From Bernardetia sp. ABR2-2B (GTDB lineage: Bacteria; Bacteroidota; Bacteroidia; Cytophagales; Bernardetiaceae), in contig NZ_CP147020.1 in assembly GCF_037126435.1 (NCBI RefSeq), positions 5,035,001-5,099,000 of the forward strand: a DNA stretch of 64,000 nucleotides. Direction: 5' to 3'. The notes beneath the pieces are model-generated. The model did not search any database. It was not told the origin of the DNA and saw only the letters and a program-made list of their open reading frames with translations. The translations under genes were made by a program, and so were the position numbers. Positions within the stretch are counted from its first letter, which is position 1; each line of letters opens with the position of its first letter. Shown here piece after piece: positions 1 through 7,590 of the stretch.

Positions 1-240
1 TGTGCAAACATTGATGAGATTATTTTCTATATAGAAGCATATCTCAAAAGAGAGTTGAATTTGCTTGAAAACACTGTTGTGGAACTCAATAAACAAGTAG
101 TCTTTAAAGCAGAAACTGGACGCAAAACAAAAGAACAAAGAAGTGAAGTTTCATTAGCTTATCTTGATTTCTCAATGAAAATAGTAAGAAATAAAAATTT
201 AGAATGTATCACAATAAAATGCAATCCTTGTAATGATTAA
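1..240 (+). CDS. C-terminal part of an unknown protein (cut by window start)
   Basis: The reading frame is open from base 1 (TGT GCA AAC ATT GAT GAG) to a TAA at 238-240, so at least 79 residues of the C-terminus are visible and the real start lies outside the window. The visible part is hydrophilic, probably helical, and ends with a short Cys-containing tail (CNPCND). No family is recognised. It overlaps the next ORF by 8 nt, which indicates translational coupling, and lies upstream of an adenine methylase. Together these three look like the end of a phage or mobile module; that is inference from context only. Confidence 0.55.
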   Translation, partial: CANIDEIIFYIEAYLKRELNLLENTVVELNKQVVFKAETGRKTKEQRSEVSLAYLDFSMKIVRNKNLECITIKCNPCND

Positions 241-505
241 TTTAGGCTGTTTTTCTCATTGTGATGAGATAGTTTTGAAAGATGAAAATGGAGTAGATAT
301 TAATGCACCTGTTACTGGTGAGTATAAATTTCGTGCAAAATTTAATAAAAGATTGATAGTTAGAAAGATAGAAATTCAAGAAAATCAGCCTATAAAAATA
401 TCTGCTTCAAATTTCAACGAAGACAGTTATTTTATCGTAAATGTGTATGATGCACAAGGCGCAAGTATTGGAATATTTACATTTAGTGTCTATGTTCGTA
501 TATAG
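233..505 (+). CDS. Small hypothetical protein, coupled to the preceding gene
   Basis: This 90-residue ORF starts at an ATG inside the last codons of the upstream gene (8-nt overlap) and ends 34 nt before the methylase. It has no signal peptide or membrane segment. The sequence alternates short hydrophobic and charged stretches, as expected for a small all-beta protein (for example the VTGEYKFRAKFN and FIVNVYDAQG segments). I do not recognise the family. Compact overlapping small ORFs beside an orphan DNA methylase are typical of phage or integrative-element gene strings, so a phage accessory or structural role is possible but unproven. Confidence 0.5.
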   Translation: MINLGCFSHCDEIVLKDENGVDINAPVTGEYKFRAKFNKRLIVRKIEIQENQPIKISASNFNEDSYFIVNVYDAQGASIGIFTFSVYVRI

Positions 506-539
506 AAGATATCACTAAATTTATTTATTCTAATTTTTT

Positions 540-1409
540 ATGGAAACGACTTTGCAAAAGGCTAAAGTTAAGAGAAAAGTACGTATCAAAACTCCTATTT
601 CTTACTATGGAGGAAAACAGCAGATGCTTAAATATATTCTGCCATTGATACCAAAACACTTATGTTATACAGAAGCATTCTCAGGTGGGGCTGCTGTTTT
701 TTGGGCGAAAGAACCTGCTAAAATTGAGGCTATCAATGACCTTAATGAAAACATTGTTACTTTTTGGGAGGTTTTGAAAACTGATTTTGACGCTTTAAAT
801 GAGAAAGTTCAATCAACTCTACATTCTAATTTCAGCTACAAAAAAGCTAATATTATCTATAATACTTCAGATTATTATTCTAAATTAGATAGAGCTTGGG
901 CATTGTGGGTTCTTACCTCTATGAGTTATGGTAGTATGCCAGGGGGTGGGTTTGCTTTTCAAAAACGTATAAAAAATGCTTGTGCTATAAAGGTTAAAAA
1001 TAAGAGATTGAATTTTATTCAAGAACTTTCTGATAGGCTAGAAACTACAACTATTGAACACGAAGATGCTTGTAAAATTATAAAAAGATATGATACTCGT
1101 GACTCTTTCCATTATGTCGATCCTCCTTATATAAATTCAAATCAAGGTCATTATGATGGTTATACAGAAGAACATTATAAAAAGCTATTATCCATTTTAG
1201 AAAAAGTAGAAGGTAAGTTTTTGCTTAGTAGCTATCCATCTGAGGTGTTAGCAGAGTTTGCTAAACGAAATAATTGGCAACAAATTGAAGTTAAAAGACA
1301 AATGTCAATGAGCAAAAATAGAAAAGTTAAAACAGAAGTTTTGACAGCAAACTATGATATTCATAAAGACTATTTACACTTTTCTAGCAATGTAATAGCA
1401 GTTGTCTAG
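540..1409 (+). CDS. D12-class N6-adenine DNA methyltransferase (Dam-like)
   Basis: Transfers a methyl group from S-adenosylmethionine to adenine N6 in DNA. The 289-residue protein shows the D12 family landmarks: the SAM-binding PISYYGGK segment at residues 19-26, the EAFSGGAAVFW segment at 45-55 and the catalytic DPPY motif at 194-197. The length matches the Dam/D12 family. No restriction endonuclease gene lies in the visible neighbourhood, so it appears to be an orphan methylase, as is common in phages and mobile elements. It is followed 18 nt later by a strong intrinsic terminator. Target specificity cannot be read from the sequence; GATC is only the commonest case in the family. Confidence 0.9.
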   Translation: METTLQKAKVKRKVRIKTPISYYGGKQQMLKYILPLIPKHLCYTEAFSGGAAVFWAKEPAKIEAINDLNENIVTFWEVLKTDFDALNEKVQSTLHSNFSYKKANIIYNTSDYYSKLDRAWALWVLTSMSYGSMPGGGFAFQKRIKNACAIKVKNKRLNFIQELSDRLETTTIEHEDACKIIKRYDTRDSFHYVDPPYINSNQGHYDGYTEEHYKKLLSILEKVEGKFLLSSYPSEVLAEFAKRNNWQQIEVKRQMSMSKNRKVKTEVLTANYDIHKDYLHFSSNVIAVV

Positions 1410-1427
1410 CACTGCTTTATTTCAAAC

Positions 1428-1466
1428 AAAAACGAGAGTAAATTATATTTTTACTCTCGTTTTTTT
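1428..1466 (+). terminator. Intrinsic terminator after the adenine methylase
   Basis: A perfect 15-bp stem (AAAAACGAGAGTAAA pairing with TTTACTCTCGTTTTT) with a 7-nt loop, running into a T tract, 18 nt after the methylase stop codon. Confidence 0.9.
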
Positions 1467-1531
1467 GTAGATTTGATTTTTCAAAAACTTTAATTTTTGA
1501 ATCTACAAAACTTTAATTTTTGATTTTCGGT

Positions 1532-2080
1532 TTATACTTTTTCGATTAAACTTCCTATTTCTAATCTAGAATTTTCAGAAAGAACAGAATCTATTTTTTT
1601 TCCTTCACGCTCTAAGTAGGCTGAAAAATTATTTGCTCTGTACCACAAGTCTGGTTCTTTACCAATTAAAAAAGCTATTTTGTTATTATAAGGTGGATTG
1701 CTTTGTGCTATAATTGTGTTGTTTTTACGAGATAAATGAACAGAAATTTTTTTAGAGTTGTTTTTTCCATTTTCTCTCAATTCAATTGTAGGAGACGGAA
1801 GCAAAACAGCTTTATAATTCATAACTTGAACAGTATCATTTTCAGAGTTAGTAAGAGCGAGTTTTATAATACCTTCTTCTTTTGGTTCGATAAATAATGT
1901 GTTTTTATGTGTTGTATCTTTCCATATTTTTACTTCTGTTTTAGATAGAACAGTAATACTCAATGAACTATCACTTATAGTTTGAAAATTACGGCATCTT
2001 ACATAAAGTAAACTGTCGTTTTGTTGAGAATAAGATAAAAAACTCAATAAGGATAAGAAAATTGTGAATAGGTATTTCAT
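1532..2080 (-). CDS. Secreted protein resembling the C-terminal domains of GldM
   Basis: The 182-residue product starts with a clear Sec signal peptide (MKYLFTIFLSLLSFLSYSQQ, cleavage near residue 18). The rest is all-beta. The order of segments, a LYVRCRN strand, then a TEVKIWKD strand, a PKEEGIIKLAL strand and a strand ending in VLLPSPTIEL, resembles the repeated beta domains at the C-terminus of the gliding/T9SS protein GldM, where a strand ends in a V.P.P. motif. A similar secreted protein is encoded at 29324-29989. The GldM link is my reading of the pattern, not a proven homology. The gene is monocistronic, convergent with the methylase. Confidence 0.5.
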   Translation of the reverse strand: MKYLFTIFLSLLSFLSYSQQNDSLLYVRCRNFQTISDSSLSITVLSKTEVKIWKDTTHKNTLFIEPKEEGIIKLALTNSENDTVQVMNYKAVLLPSPTIELRENGKNNSKKISVHLSRKNNTIIAQSNPPYNNKIAFLIGKEPDLWYRANNFSAYLEREGKKIDSVLSENSRLEIGSLIEKV

Positions 2081-2517
2081 ATAGTTTTGATATATTTCTT
2101 TTTTTAAGAAAAACGTTGATTTTGTTTTATTGTTTTATAGATTCAAGTTATAAATCATTTTCTTTTTAAAAATATTTTCACTCCTAATAACAAAGCAGTC
2201 AGAACCTATTTAATTTTCTACCACCTTGAATAAATACATAAGTTTAGAAATTGAAAAACCACCCAAACTTTCAATTTAATTTGAAAATATCGTTATTATC
2301 CCTTTTTTTTGTATAAATTTATAGAATATGATTAAAATCATAGATTGTTCTTTAATTTAAGGCTAGATTTGTGTATTATACCTTATAATTAATTTAGACC
2401 AAATAAAAATTACGTCTATTGTCTCATAACAATTAGGATAAACAACTTGTAAAACAAAGTATAAAAACTACTAAAAAAACAAACTCACTTTACAGAAAAT
2501 CCTTACAGTCTCTATTT
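2081..2517. other. AT-rich intergenic region between divergent genes
   Basis: A 437-bp spacer between the minus-strand secreted protein and the plus-strand desaturase. It is very AT-rich, has no credible ORF, and holds the candidate desaturase promoter at 2344-2371. No repeat family is seen in it. Confidence 0.6.
2344..2371 (+). promoter_or_regulatory. Candidate Bacteroidota promoter for the desaturase
   Basis: A TAGATTTG box (2364-2371) matches the -7 consensus TAnnTTTG; an ATTG at 2344-2347 lies 16 nt upstream as a slightly short-spaced -33 box. It would give a leader of about 140 nt before the desaturase ATG at 2518. Confidence 0.35.
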
Positions 2518-3681
2518 ATGGAAAATATAATCGCTGAAAAAGCTAGTCTGAACAAGACAACTCAAAATACAATCAAAGAAAAAGTTAAAACTAAAAAACC
2601 TCCTCGTTTTGATAATAATGAGCAAAGAGAGTTCTTCAAAACACTTAATGTAAGAGTAAACAGTTATTTCAAAGACAACAATATTGAAAAAGGTGCTAAT
2701 ACAGCCATGGTCTTGAAGAGTCTTTTTCATGCCACACTGTGGATTGGTTCGTATTGTCTTCTTATTTTTGGTAATTTTAGTGTAGAAATTAATTATTTAC
2801 TTTGGGCAGTTCTTGGTTTTTCTATCGCTATGGTCTCTGTCAATATTGCTCACGATGCTATTCACGGTGCATATTCAAAACACAAATGGGTAAATGATTT
2901 GCTTTCTCATACCTTCAATTTTAATGGGGCAAGTGCGTATATGTGGACAAAAATGCACAATCAAGCACATCACACTTATACAAATATAGATGGGCATGAT
3001 GAAGATATTTCGCCTGTTCCGATTGTTCGTTTGTCTTCAGAAGCACCTCTGTGGTCTATTCATCGGTATCAACATATTTATTCTTTCTTCTTATACACTT
3101 TGAGTACGCTTTCTTGGGTTTTGATGAAAGATTATAAAAAGTTTTTTGCTAACGAAGTAGGAAATTATACAGGAGCAAAACACCCTAAAAAAGAATATTT
3201 TTTATTGTTTTTCTATAAATTCATCAATTATACATTATTTCTTATCATTCCTCTCCTTACTTTAGAACACGGCTGGGGAAATACGATTTTAGGATTTTTA
3301 TTGATGCACGCAGTAAGTGGTTTTTTCTTAGCTGTTATTTTTATGTTGGCACACGTAGTAGAGGAAGCACATTTCTTTTTGCCTAATGAAGAGGGAAGCA
3401 TGGAAAATTCTTGGGCAGTTCATCAGCTTTACACAACAGCTAATTTTTCAGAAAAAAGTAAGTTTATGGCATTTATTACAGGTGGACTAAACCAACAAGT
3501 AGAGCATCATTTGTTTCCGAATATTTGTAGTATTCATTACCCTGCACTTTCGTCTATCGTAAAAGAAACAGCAGCAGAATACGGACATCCATATCTGACA
3601 GCAGAATTTCCGACAGCAGTTGCTTCTCATGTTCGTTTCTTGAAAAGAATGGGTAGAGAAGAAAAACCTGTTTTTCATTAA
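2518..3681 (+). CDS. Membrane fatty acid desaturase (acyl-CoA/acyl-lipid type)
   Basis: Introduces a double bond into fatty acyl chains in the cytoplasmic membrane using a di-iron centre. The 387-residue protein carries the three histidine boxes of membrane desaturases: HDAIH at 112-116, HNQAHH at 147-152 and QVEHH at 327-331. The Gln in the last box is typical of front-end/linoleoyl-CoA-type (delta-5/6) desaturases. Hydrophobic spans lie at about 70-110, 185-245 and 260-290. There is no N-terminal cytochrome b5 domain, so a separate electron donor is needed. Expression is probably single-gene: terminator at 3835, own promoter candidate upstream. The regiospecificity cannot be read from sequence. 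Confidence 0.9.
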   Translation: MENIIAEKASLNKTTQNTIKEKVKTKKPPRFDNNEQREFFKTLNVRVNSYFKDNNIEKGANTAMVLKSLFHATLWIGSYCLLIFGNFSVEINYLLWAVLGFSIAMVSVNIAHDAIHGAYSKHKWVNDLLSHTFNFNGASAYMWTKMHNQAHHTYTNIDGHDEDISPVPIVRLSSEAPLWSIHRYQHIYSFFLYTLSTLSWVLMKDYKKFFANEVGNYTGAKHPKKEYFLLFFYKFINYTLFLIIPLLTLEHGWGNTILGFLLMHAVSGFFLAVIFMLAHVVEEAHFFLPNEEGSMENSWAVHQLYTTANFSEKSKFMAFITGGLNQQVEHHLFPNICSIHYPALSSIVKETAAEYGHPYLTAEFPTAVASHVRFLKRMGREEKPVFH

Positions 3682-3705
3682 AGGCTATCATGGTTGTTTT
3701 TGTAT

Positions 3706-3771
3706 AACAGTCTTCCAGACTGTTGGATGGCATAAAATACTACTTTTTATGTTCAGACAAGATGTCTGAAC
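3706..3771. repeat. Two tandem perfect hairpins
   Basis: Hairpin 1 (3706-3724) is AACAGTCT-TCC-AGACTGTT, 8 bp; hairpin 2 (3751-3771) is GTTCAGACA-AGA-TGTCTGAAC, 9 bp. Both have 3-nt loops and share the CAGTCT/CAGACA core, with 26 nt between them. Neither is followed by a T tract, so they look like REP/BIME-type elements and not terminators. Confidence 0.65.
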
Positions 3772-3834
3772 TACCTTAATACAAACCGTGATAGGGTTTA
3801 TTAAAGAAATAGTATAAAATTCTACATAAAATTC

Positions 3835-3862
3835 AAGGGCTTGATTTTTCAAGTCCTTTTTT
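3835..3862 (+). terminator. Intrinsic terminator of the desaturase unit
   Basis: AAGGGCTTGA-TTTT-TCAAGTCCTT, a 10-bp stem with one G-U pair followed by T residues, about 155 nt after the desaturase stop. Confidence 0.75.
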
Positions 3863-3892
3863 CATGCAGGTTTTTCTTATAAAAAAGAAAAC

Positions 3893-3930
3893 GCCGTTGT
3901 TAATGTTTTAGCGATAGCGACACCAGCAAC
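3893..3930. repeat. Divergent REP-like palindrome copy
   Basis: Begins GCCGTTG and ends ACACCAGCAAC around a TTTTAGCGATAGCG core. The TTTTAG(C/T)GA core and the outer GTTG/CAAC arms match the copies at 17096-17123 (beside the RAYT gene) and 26058-26083. Confidence 0.55.
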
Positions 3931-4029
3931 ATCCAAAAACCTTATTTTTCATGAATTATTTTTAAATTTTCAAAACTTTTTGAAACTTTTGAAAGTATAA
4001 TAGAAGGTAGATGCAATTAATTACTTCAA

Positions 4030-4063
4030 TTTGCTCATAATAAGAAAATTAGTAGTAGTTTTG
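4030..4063 (+). promoter_or_regulatory. Probable mvaA promoter (TTTG-N22-TAGTTTTG)
   Basis: TTTG at 4030-4033 and TAGTTTTG at 4056-4063 fit the Bacteroidota sigma-A consensus TTTG / TAnnTTTG with 22-nt spacing. It would start transcription near 4070, giving a leader of about 130 nt ahead of the HMG-CoA reductase ATG. Confidence 0.6.
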
Positions 4064-4199
4064 CATAAAAATATTTAAAACATATTTTTATTATCAAGGT
4101 TAGTAAGCCGTATTTTGTGTCTATTATCATACATCTTATTGCTGATTACTGTTTTTATATGTTTATAGTAAAGACAGATTTTTACATAAAAAAACGAAT

Positions 4200-5531
4200 A
4201 TGGAATTAATTTCAGGATTTTCGAAACTCTCAAAAGAAGAAAAAATTAAATGGATTGCCGAGCAATTAGGTAACTCTTCAGACGAACTGCTCAACGAGTT
4301 TAGTAGCTTTTGGCACACTGACCCACACAAGCAAAAAGTCTTTGATGAGTTTAGCGAAAATACACTGACTAACTATTATATGCCTTTTGGTGTAGTTCCA
4401 AATGTTATTTTGAATGGCGAAACGTTTGCTGTTCCGATGACAATTGAGGAGAGTTCGGTAGTGGCAGCAGCTTCTAAGGCAGCTAAATTTTGGCAATCAC
4501 GAGGAGGTTTTCGTTCTGAAATTATTTCTACAAAAAAAATAGGGCAAGTTCATTTTCTTTGGAAGGGCGATTATAATAAAATGTATTGTGTTTTTGATGA
4601 AGCAAAAGAGCAAATGCTAAAAGATACAGCTGATATTACCAAAAGTATGCGTCAGCGTGGAGGTGGAATTTTGGATATTGAGCTTTTGGATATGCGCCAT
4701 TTGGATGATAATTATTATCAAATAAAAGCTACTTTTAATACCTGTGATGCGATGGGTGCAAACTTTATCAATTCTTGCTTGGAGCAATTTGCCAAAACAC
4801 TTCAAAATTGGGTCGCCTCAAAAGAAATGTTTAACGATGAAGAGAGAGATGCTACAATAATTATGTGTATTCTTTCTAATTATACGCCTGAATGCTTAGT
4901 CAAAACGTGGGTAGAGTGTCCAATTGAAGAGCTAGGAGGAAAAGATGGTCTAATCGATGGACTAGATGCCAAAACATTTGCATTCAAATTTCATAAGGCT
5001 ATCGAAATAGCAAAAAATGATGTTTATCGTGCCACAACACACAACAAAGGAATTTTTAATGGTATTGATGCCGTAGTTTTAGCTACTGGAAATGATTTTA
5101 GAGCTGTCGAAGCTTGTGGTCATACATATGCTTCTCGTTCTGGACAGTACAGAAGTCTATCAGATTGTAGCATAGAAAACGGAGTTTTCAAATTTTGGTT
5201 AGAAATGCCGATTGCTGTCGGAACTGTTGGAGGACTTACTTCGCTTCATCCACTTTCAAAGCGTTCTTTAGAAATGCTTGGTAATCCGTCTGCGCCAAAA
5301 CTCATGCAAATTATTTCTACTTTGGGCTTGGCTCAAAATTTTGGTGCAATCAAATCACTTACCACAACAGGAATCCAGAAAGGACACATGAAAATGCACC
5401 TTTTGAATATCTTGCGTAATTTTGAAGCAACAGAAAAAGAAGTAAAACAAGCCGTTGAATATTTTAAAGATAATACAGTTTCTTTTAATGCTGTAAGAGA
5501 ATTTTTAGCGACAGTTCGCACTCATGCTTAA
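4200..5531 (+). CDS. mvaA: Hydroxymethylglutaryl-CoA reductase, class II
   Basis: Reduces HMG-CoA to mevalonate, the committed step of the mevalonate isoprenoid pathway. The 443-residue protein has the class II signature set: ISGFSKL at 4-10, a PFGVVPN..LNG..FAVPMTIEESSVVAAAS block at about 62-92 holding the catalytic Glu, the cofactor-site DAMGAN at 183-188, the HNKGI lysine motif at 281-285, the ATGNDFRA aspartate motif at 295-302 and GTVGG at 341-345. Length fits class II bacterial enzymes; no membrane domain is present, so it is cytosolic. The next gene is a GHMP kinase that probably acts in the same pathway. All expected catalytic motifs are present. Confidence 0.95.
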   Translation: MELISGFSKLSKEEKIKWIAEQLGNSSDELLNEFSSFWHTDPHKQKVFDEFSENTLTNYYMPFGVVPNVILNGETFAVPMTIEESSVVAAASKAAKFWQSRGGFRSEIISTKKIGQVHFLWKGDYNKMYCVFDEAKEQMLKDTADITKSMRQRGGGILDIELLDMRHLDDNYYQIKATFNTCDAMGANFINSCLEQFAKTLQNWVASKEMFNDEERDATIIMCILSNYTPECLVKTWVECPIEELGGKDGLIDGLDAKTFAFKFHKAIEIAKNDVYRATTHNKGIFNGIDAVVLATGNDFRAVEACGHTYASRSGQYRSLSDCSIENGVFKFWLEMPIAVGTVGGLTSLHPLSKRSLEMLGNPSAPKLMQIISTLGLAQNFGAIKSLTTTGIQKGHMKMHLLNILRNFEATEKEVKQAVEYFKDNTVSFNAVREFLATVRTHA

Positions 5532-5749
5532 CAGTTATCAGTAAGTAGTTACCAGTAATCAGTTAGTTACCTTGAAAGTTTAGATTCGAAGTAATTAACT
5601 GATTCTAAAAAAATAAATTCGTAATTGGCTGCACCGAGCTATCGGTTAGCTTCGCTGCTTTGGCAGGTCGTAATTTATCAAAAACCAACAACACACAAGT
5701 ATTTTTAATAAAAACAACTTTTTACTCTTCCAAAATCTCTTTTTATTTT
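5532..5749. repeat. Spacer with degenerate short repeats
   Basis: Carries CAGTTATCAGTAAGTAGTTACCAGT-type and AATTCGTAATT-type short repeats also seen at 27828-27900, 50345-50380, 52500-52545 and 55780-55800. It also has a small ACCGA-GCTA-TCGGT hairpin (5633-5646) and a block TTAGCTTCGC / TGCTTTGGCAGGT (5646-5668) that recurs at 41501-41533 and, inverted and partial, at 27941-27959. Confidence 0.6.
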
Positions 5750-6682
5750 ATGAATCGTTTTCACGGAAATGGAAAACTACTCCTCAGTGGGGAGTATTAT
5801 GTACTTGATGGTGCGATTGCACTTGCAGTTCCTACCCAAAAAGGACAATTATTACAAGTTAGTTACGCACCTTCAGAGCATCGTGTGTTGCATTGGAAAA
5901 GCTATGATAGCAACGGACAAATTTGGTTTGAAGCTCGTTTTGATATTGATACTTTTGAAGCATTAGAAGGCTATGTTTCTCAAAAATCATTAGTTTTACA
6001 AAAAATATTGCAGACTACTCGCAAAATTTCAAAGAATTTTTTGGTAGGAAAAGAATCTGTTTTGGTAGAAACATTTTTAGAGTTTCCTCGTCTTTGGGGG
6101 TTGGGAAGTAGCTCAACACTTATTCATACTATTGCAAAATGGGCAGGAATAAATGCTTTTGATTTACTTGCCAAAACAATGGGAGGGTCAGGTTATGATG
6201 TGGCTTGTGCTGAATCTGAAACACCAATTTTATATGAAAGACATGACGGAATCCCACGTACAATTCCTGTCGATTTCAATCCTCCTTTTAAGGATAATAT
6301 TTATTTTATCTATTTGGGTAAAAAACAATCCTCTGCCGAAGGAATTTCTTATTATGAAAAGCTAAAAAATATAAAAAGTAAGAAAGATAAATTAGTAAAA
6401 GAGCTTTCAGGCATTACACACAAAATTGTAACAGCCACAAAGTTAGAAGAGTTTGAAAAACTAATTGCCAAACATGAAGAAATAATCGCTAAGAACATGA
6501 AAATGCAGCGAGTAAAAGAACTTTATTTTTCTGATTATTGGGGCGAAGTAAAGTCACTCGGTGCGTGGGGAGGAGATTTTGTACTCGTTACAAGCCAAAA
6601 ATCAAAAGAAGAAACACAAGCTTATTTCTTAGAAAAAGGAATGGATACATTTCTGACTTACGATGAAATGGTAAAAGGGTAA
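5750..6682 (+). CDS. GHMP kinase of the GYDIA type (mevalonate-pathway kinase-like)
   Basis: ATP-dependent kinase of the GHMP superfamily. I chose the ATG at 5750 (310 residues) because MNRFHGNGKLLLSGEYYVLDG is the standard GHMP N-terminus; the frame also extends to a TTG at 5660 inside a repeat, which is unlikely to be used. The ATP-binding loop reads GLGSSS at 117-122 and GGSGYDVACAE lies at 145-155, the feature that names the GYDIA subgroup common in Bacteroidota. It follows mvaA on the same strand, so phosphorylation of mevalonate or phosphomevalonate is the likely job. The exact substrate cannot be told from sequence. Confidence 0.85.
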   Translation: MNRFHGNGKLLLSGEYYVLDGAIALAVPTQKGQLLQVSYAPSEHRVLHWKSYDSNGQIWFEARFDIDTFEALEGYVSQKSLVLQKILQTTRKISKNFLVGKESVLVETFLEFPRLWGLGSSSTLIHTIAKWAGINAFDLLAKTMGGSGYDVACAESETPILYERHDGIPRTIPVDFNPPFKDNIYFIYLGKKQSSAEGISYYEKLKNIKSKKDKLVKELSGITHKIVTATKLEEFEKLIAKHEEIIAKNMKMQRVKELYFSDYWGEVKSLGAWGGDFVLVTSQKSKEETQAYFLEKGMDTFLTYDEMVKG

Positions 6683-6715
6683 AAATTAATTACGGATTAC
6701 GGATTAAAAATTATG

Positions 6716-6755
6716 AAACTCTATTCTTTCAATTTTTGAGGGAATAGAGTTTTTT
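6716..6755 (+). terminator. Intrinsic terminator, module family member 1
   Basis: AACTCTATTC / GAATAGAGTT outer stem around the inner module TTTCAATTTTTGAGG, then a T run. It serves the GHMP kinase. The same inner module recurs in the terminators at 10616, 15822, 16401 and 22660. Confidence 0.85.
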
Positions 6756-6773
6756 GATGTTACCTTTTTTTCT

Positions 6774-7331
6774 TTATTTTCTATAAAGCAAGTGAGAAAG
6801 TGCTGTATCTAGCTCTTCAAGCTTAATATTTCCTTTAATAAATAAAGAATCACTATTTTCATCTTTTTGTTTCGATATGAATAACATATCAAAATGAACA
6901 TATAAGTCAGAATGAACTTTAGGCTTTTGATTTAATATTGCTTTGCCATAGATGAGTTTATAATCAGAATCACCTGTACAGCTATAATACACGCCATCAC
7001 TTATCCAAATAGAATCTTCATAAATAGAAATATCTGTCGTTATTCCAACATAAGCACCAACTTCTGCCATGTTAACTTTGAATGTGTCATTTATAATACC
7101 CTTACGAAGTCTTTCGCTATCAAAAAACCACTTTTCTCCTTTATTATAAGTAGTTCTATAAAAATAGAGAGAGTCTTCACTAAAATCATAACCAGCATCA
7201 TAAATAAGCTGATGTTTTGGTTCTTCTATTTTTTCAATTTCATTTTTTTGAAAGAATGAATTATCAAAAGCATAAAACAAACAAGTTATCATAGAACCCA
7301 AAGCAACAATAAGAAATAGTATTTTTTTCAT
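6774..7331 (-). CDS. Membrane-anchored or secreted protein of unknown function
   Basis: A 185-residue protein with an N-terminal hydrophobic helix (residues 3-22) that contains a Cys at 17 in TCLFYA, so it is either an anchored protein or an atypical signal sequence. The rest is hydrophilic and beta-rich, with acidic and aromatic residues (DFSEDSLYFYRTTYNKGEKWFF, IYEDSIWISDGVYYSC). No family is recognised. Directly upstream on the same strand (7346-7576) lies a broken copy whose C-terminal part (DVYFDM..) aligns with this protein's DLYVHFDM region, so the locus once held a tandem duplication. Confidence 0.6.
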   Translation of the reverse strand: MKKILFLIVALGSMITCLFYAFDNSFFQKNEIEKIEEPKHQLIYDAGYDFSEDSLYFYRTTYNKGEKWFFDSERLRKGIINDTFKVNMAEVGAYVGITTDISIYEDSIWISDGVYYSCTGDSDYKLIYGKAILNQKPKVHSDLYVHFDMLFISKQKDENSDSLFIKGNIKLEELDTALSHLLYRK

Positions 7332-7345
7332 AATTTTATAATTTT

Positions 7346-7576
7346 CTAGTCTTCATTTCTTTTACCCAATCTAGTTGTTCCTCTAACGACCATTGTATCA
7401 ATATATTTTCCATTTTCTTCTGCATAAACAAAACTCATATCAAAATAAACATCTTTGCCGTTGTCGATGTCCCACCGACGACTTCCAAAATTTTCATAAA
7501 ACCATGTTTTCTATCGGTTGTCATCACTTTCAATATCAAAATATAAAATGTAATTTTGTAGTCTTATTGCAATCAT
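7346..7576 (-). pseudogene. Decayed paralogue of the neighbouring gene, carrying a REP copy
   Basis: Reading the minus strand gives MIAIRLQNYILYFDIESDDNR, then an in-frame TAG, then KTWFYENFGSRRWDIDNG, KDVYFDMSFVYAEENG and KYIDTMVVRGTTRLGKRNED with a stop at 7346-7348. The segments LYFD, KTWFY and DVYFDM line up in order with LYFY, EKWFF and DLYVHFDM of the intact protein at 6774-7331. The SRRWDIDNG segment is encoded by a REP-like palindrome (7457-7482) that probably inserted into the gene. I interpret this as a truncated, interrupted tandem duplicate. Confidence 0.6.
7457..7482. repeat. REP-like palindrome copy inside the pseudogene
   Basis: Begins GCCGTTGTCGATGTCCC and ends ACCGACGAC. It is the reverse complement of the copy at 17703-17729 with one substitution and one deleted base. 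Confidence 0.75.
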
Positions 7577-7590
7577 AATCAAATTATAAG

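Larger units (their letters stand above)
3682..4199. other. Intergenic region with hairpins, a terminator and a REP-like repeat
   Basis: A 518-bp spacer after the desaturase. It contains two tandem hairpins (3706-3771), the desaturase terminator (3835-3862), one divergent copy of the REP-like palindrome (3893-3930) and the promoter candidate of mvaA (4030-4063). No coding potential is seen. Confidence 0.7.
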
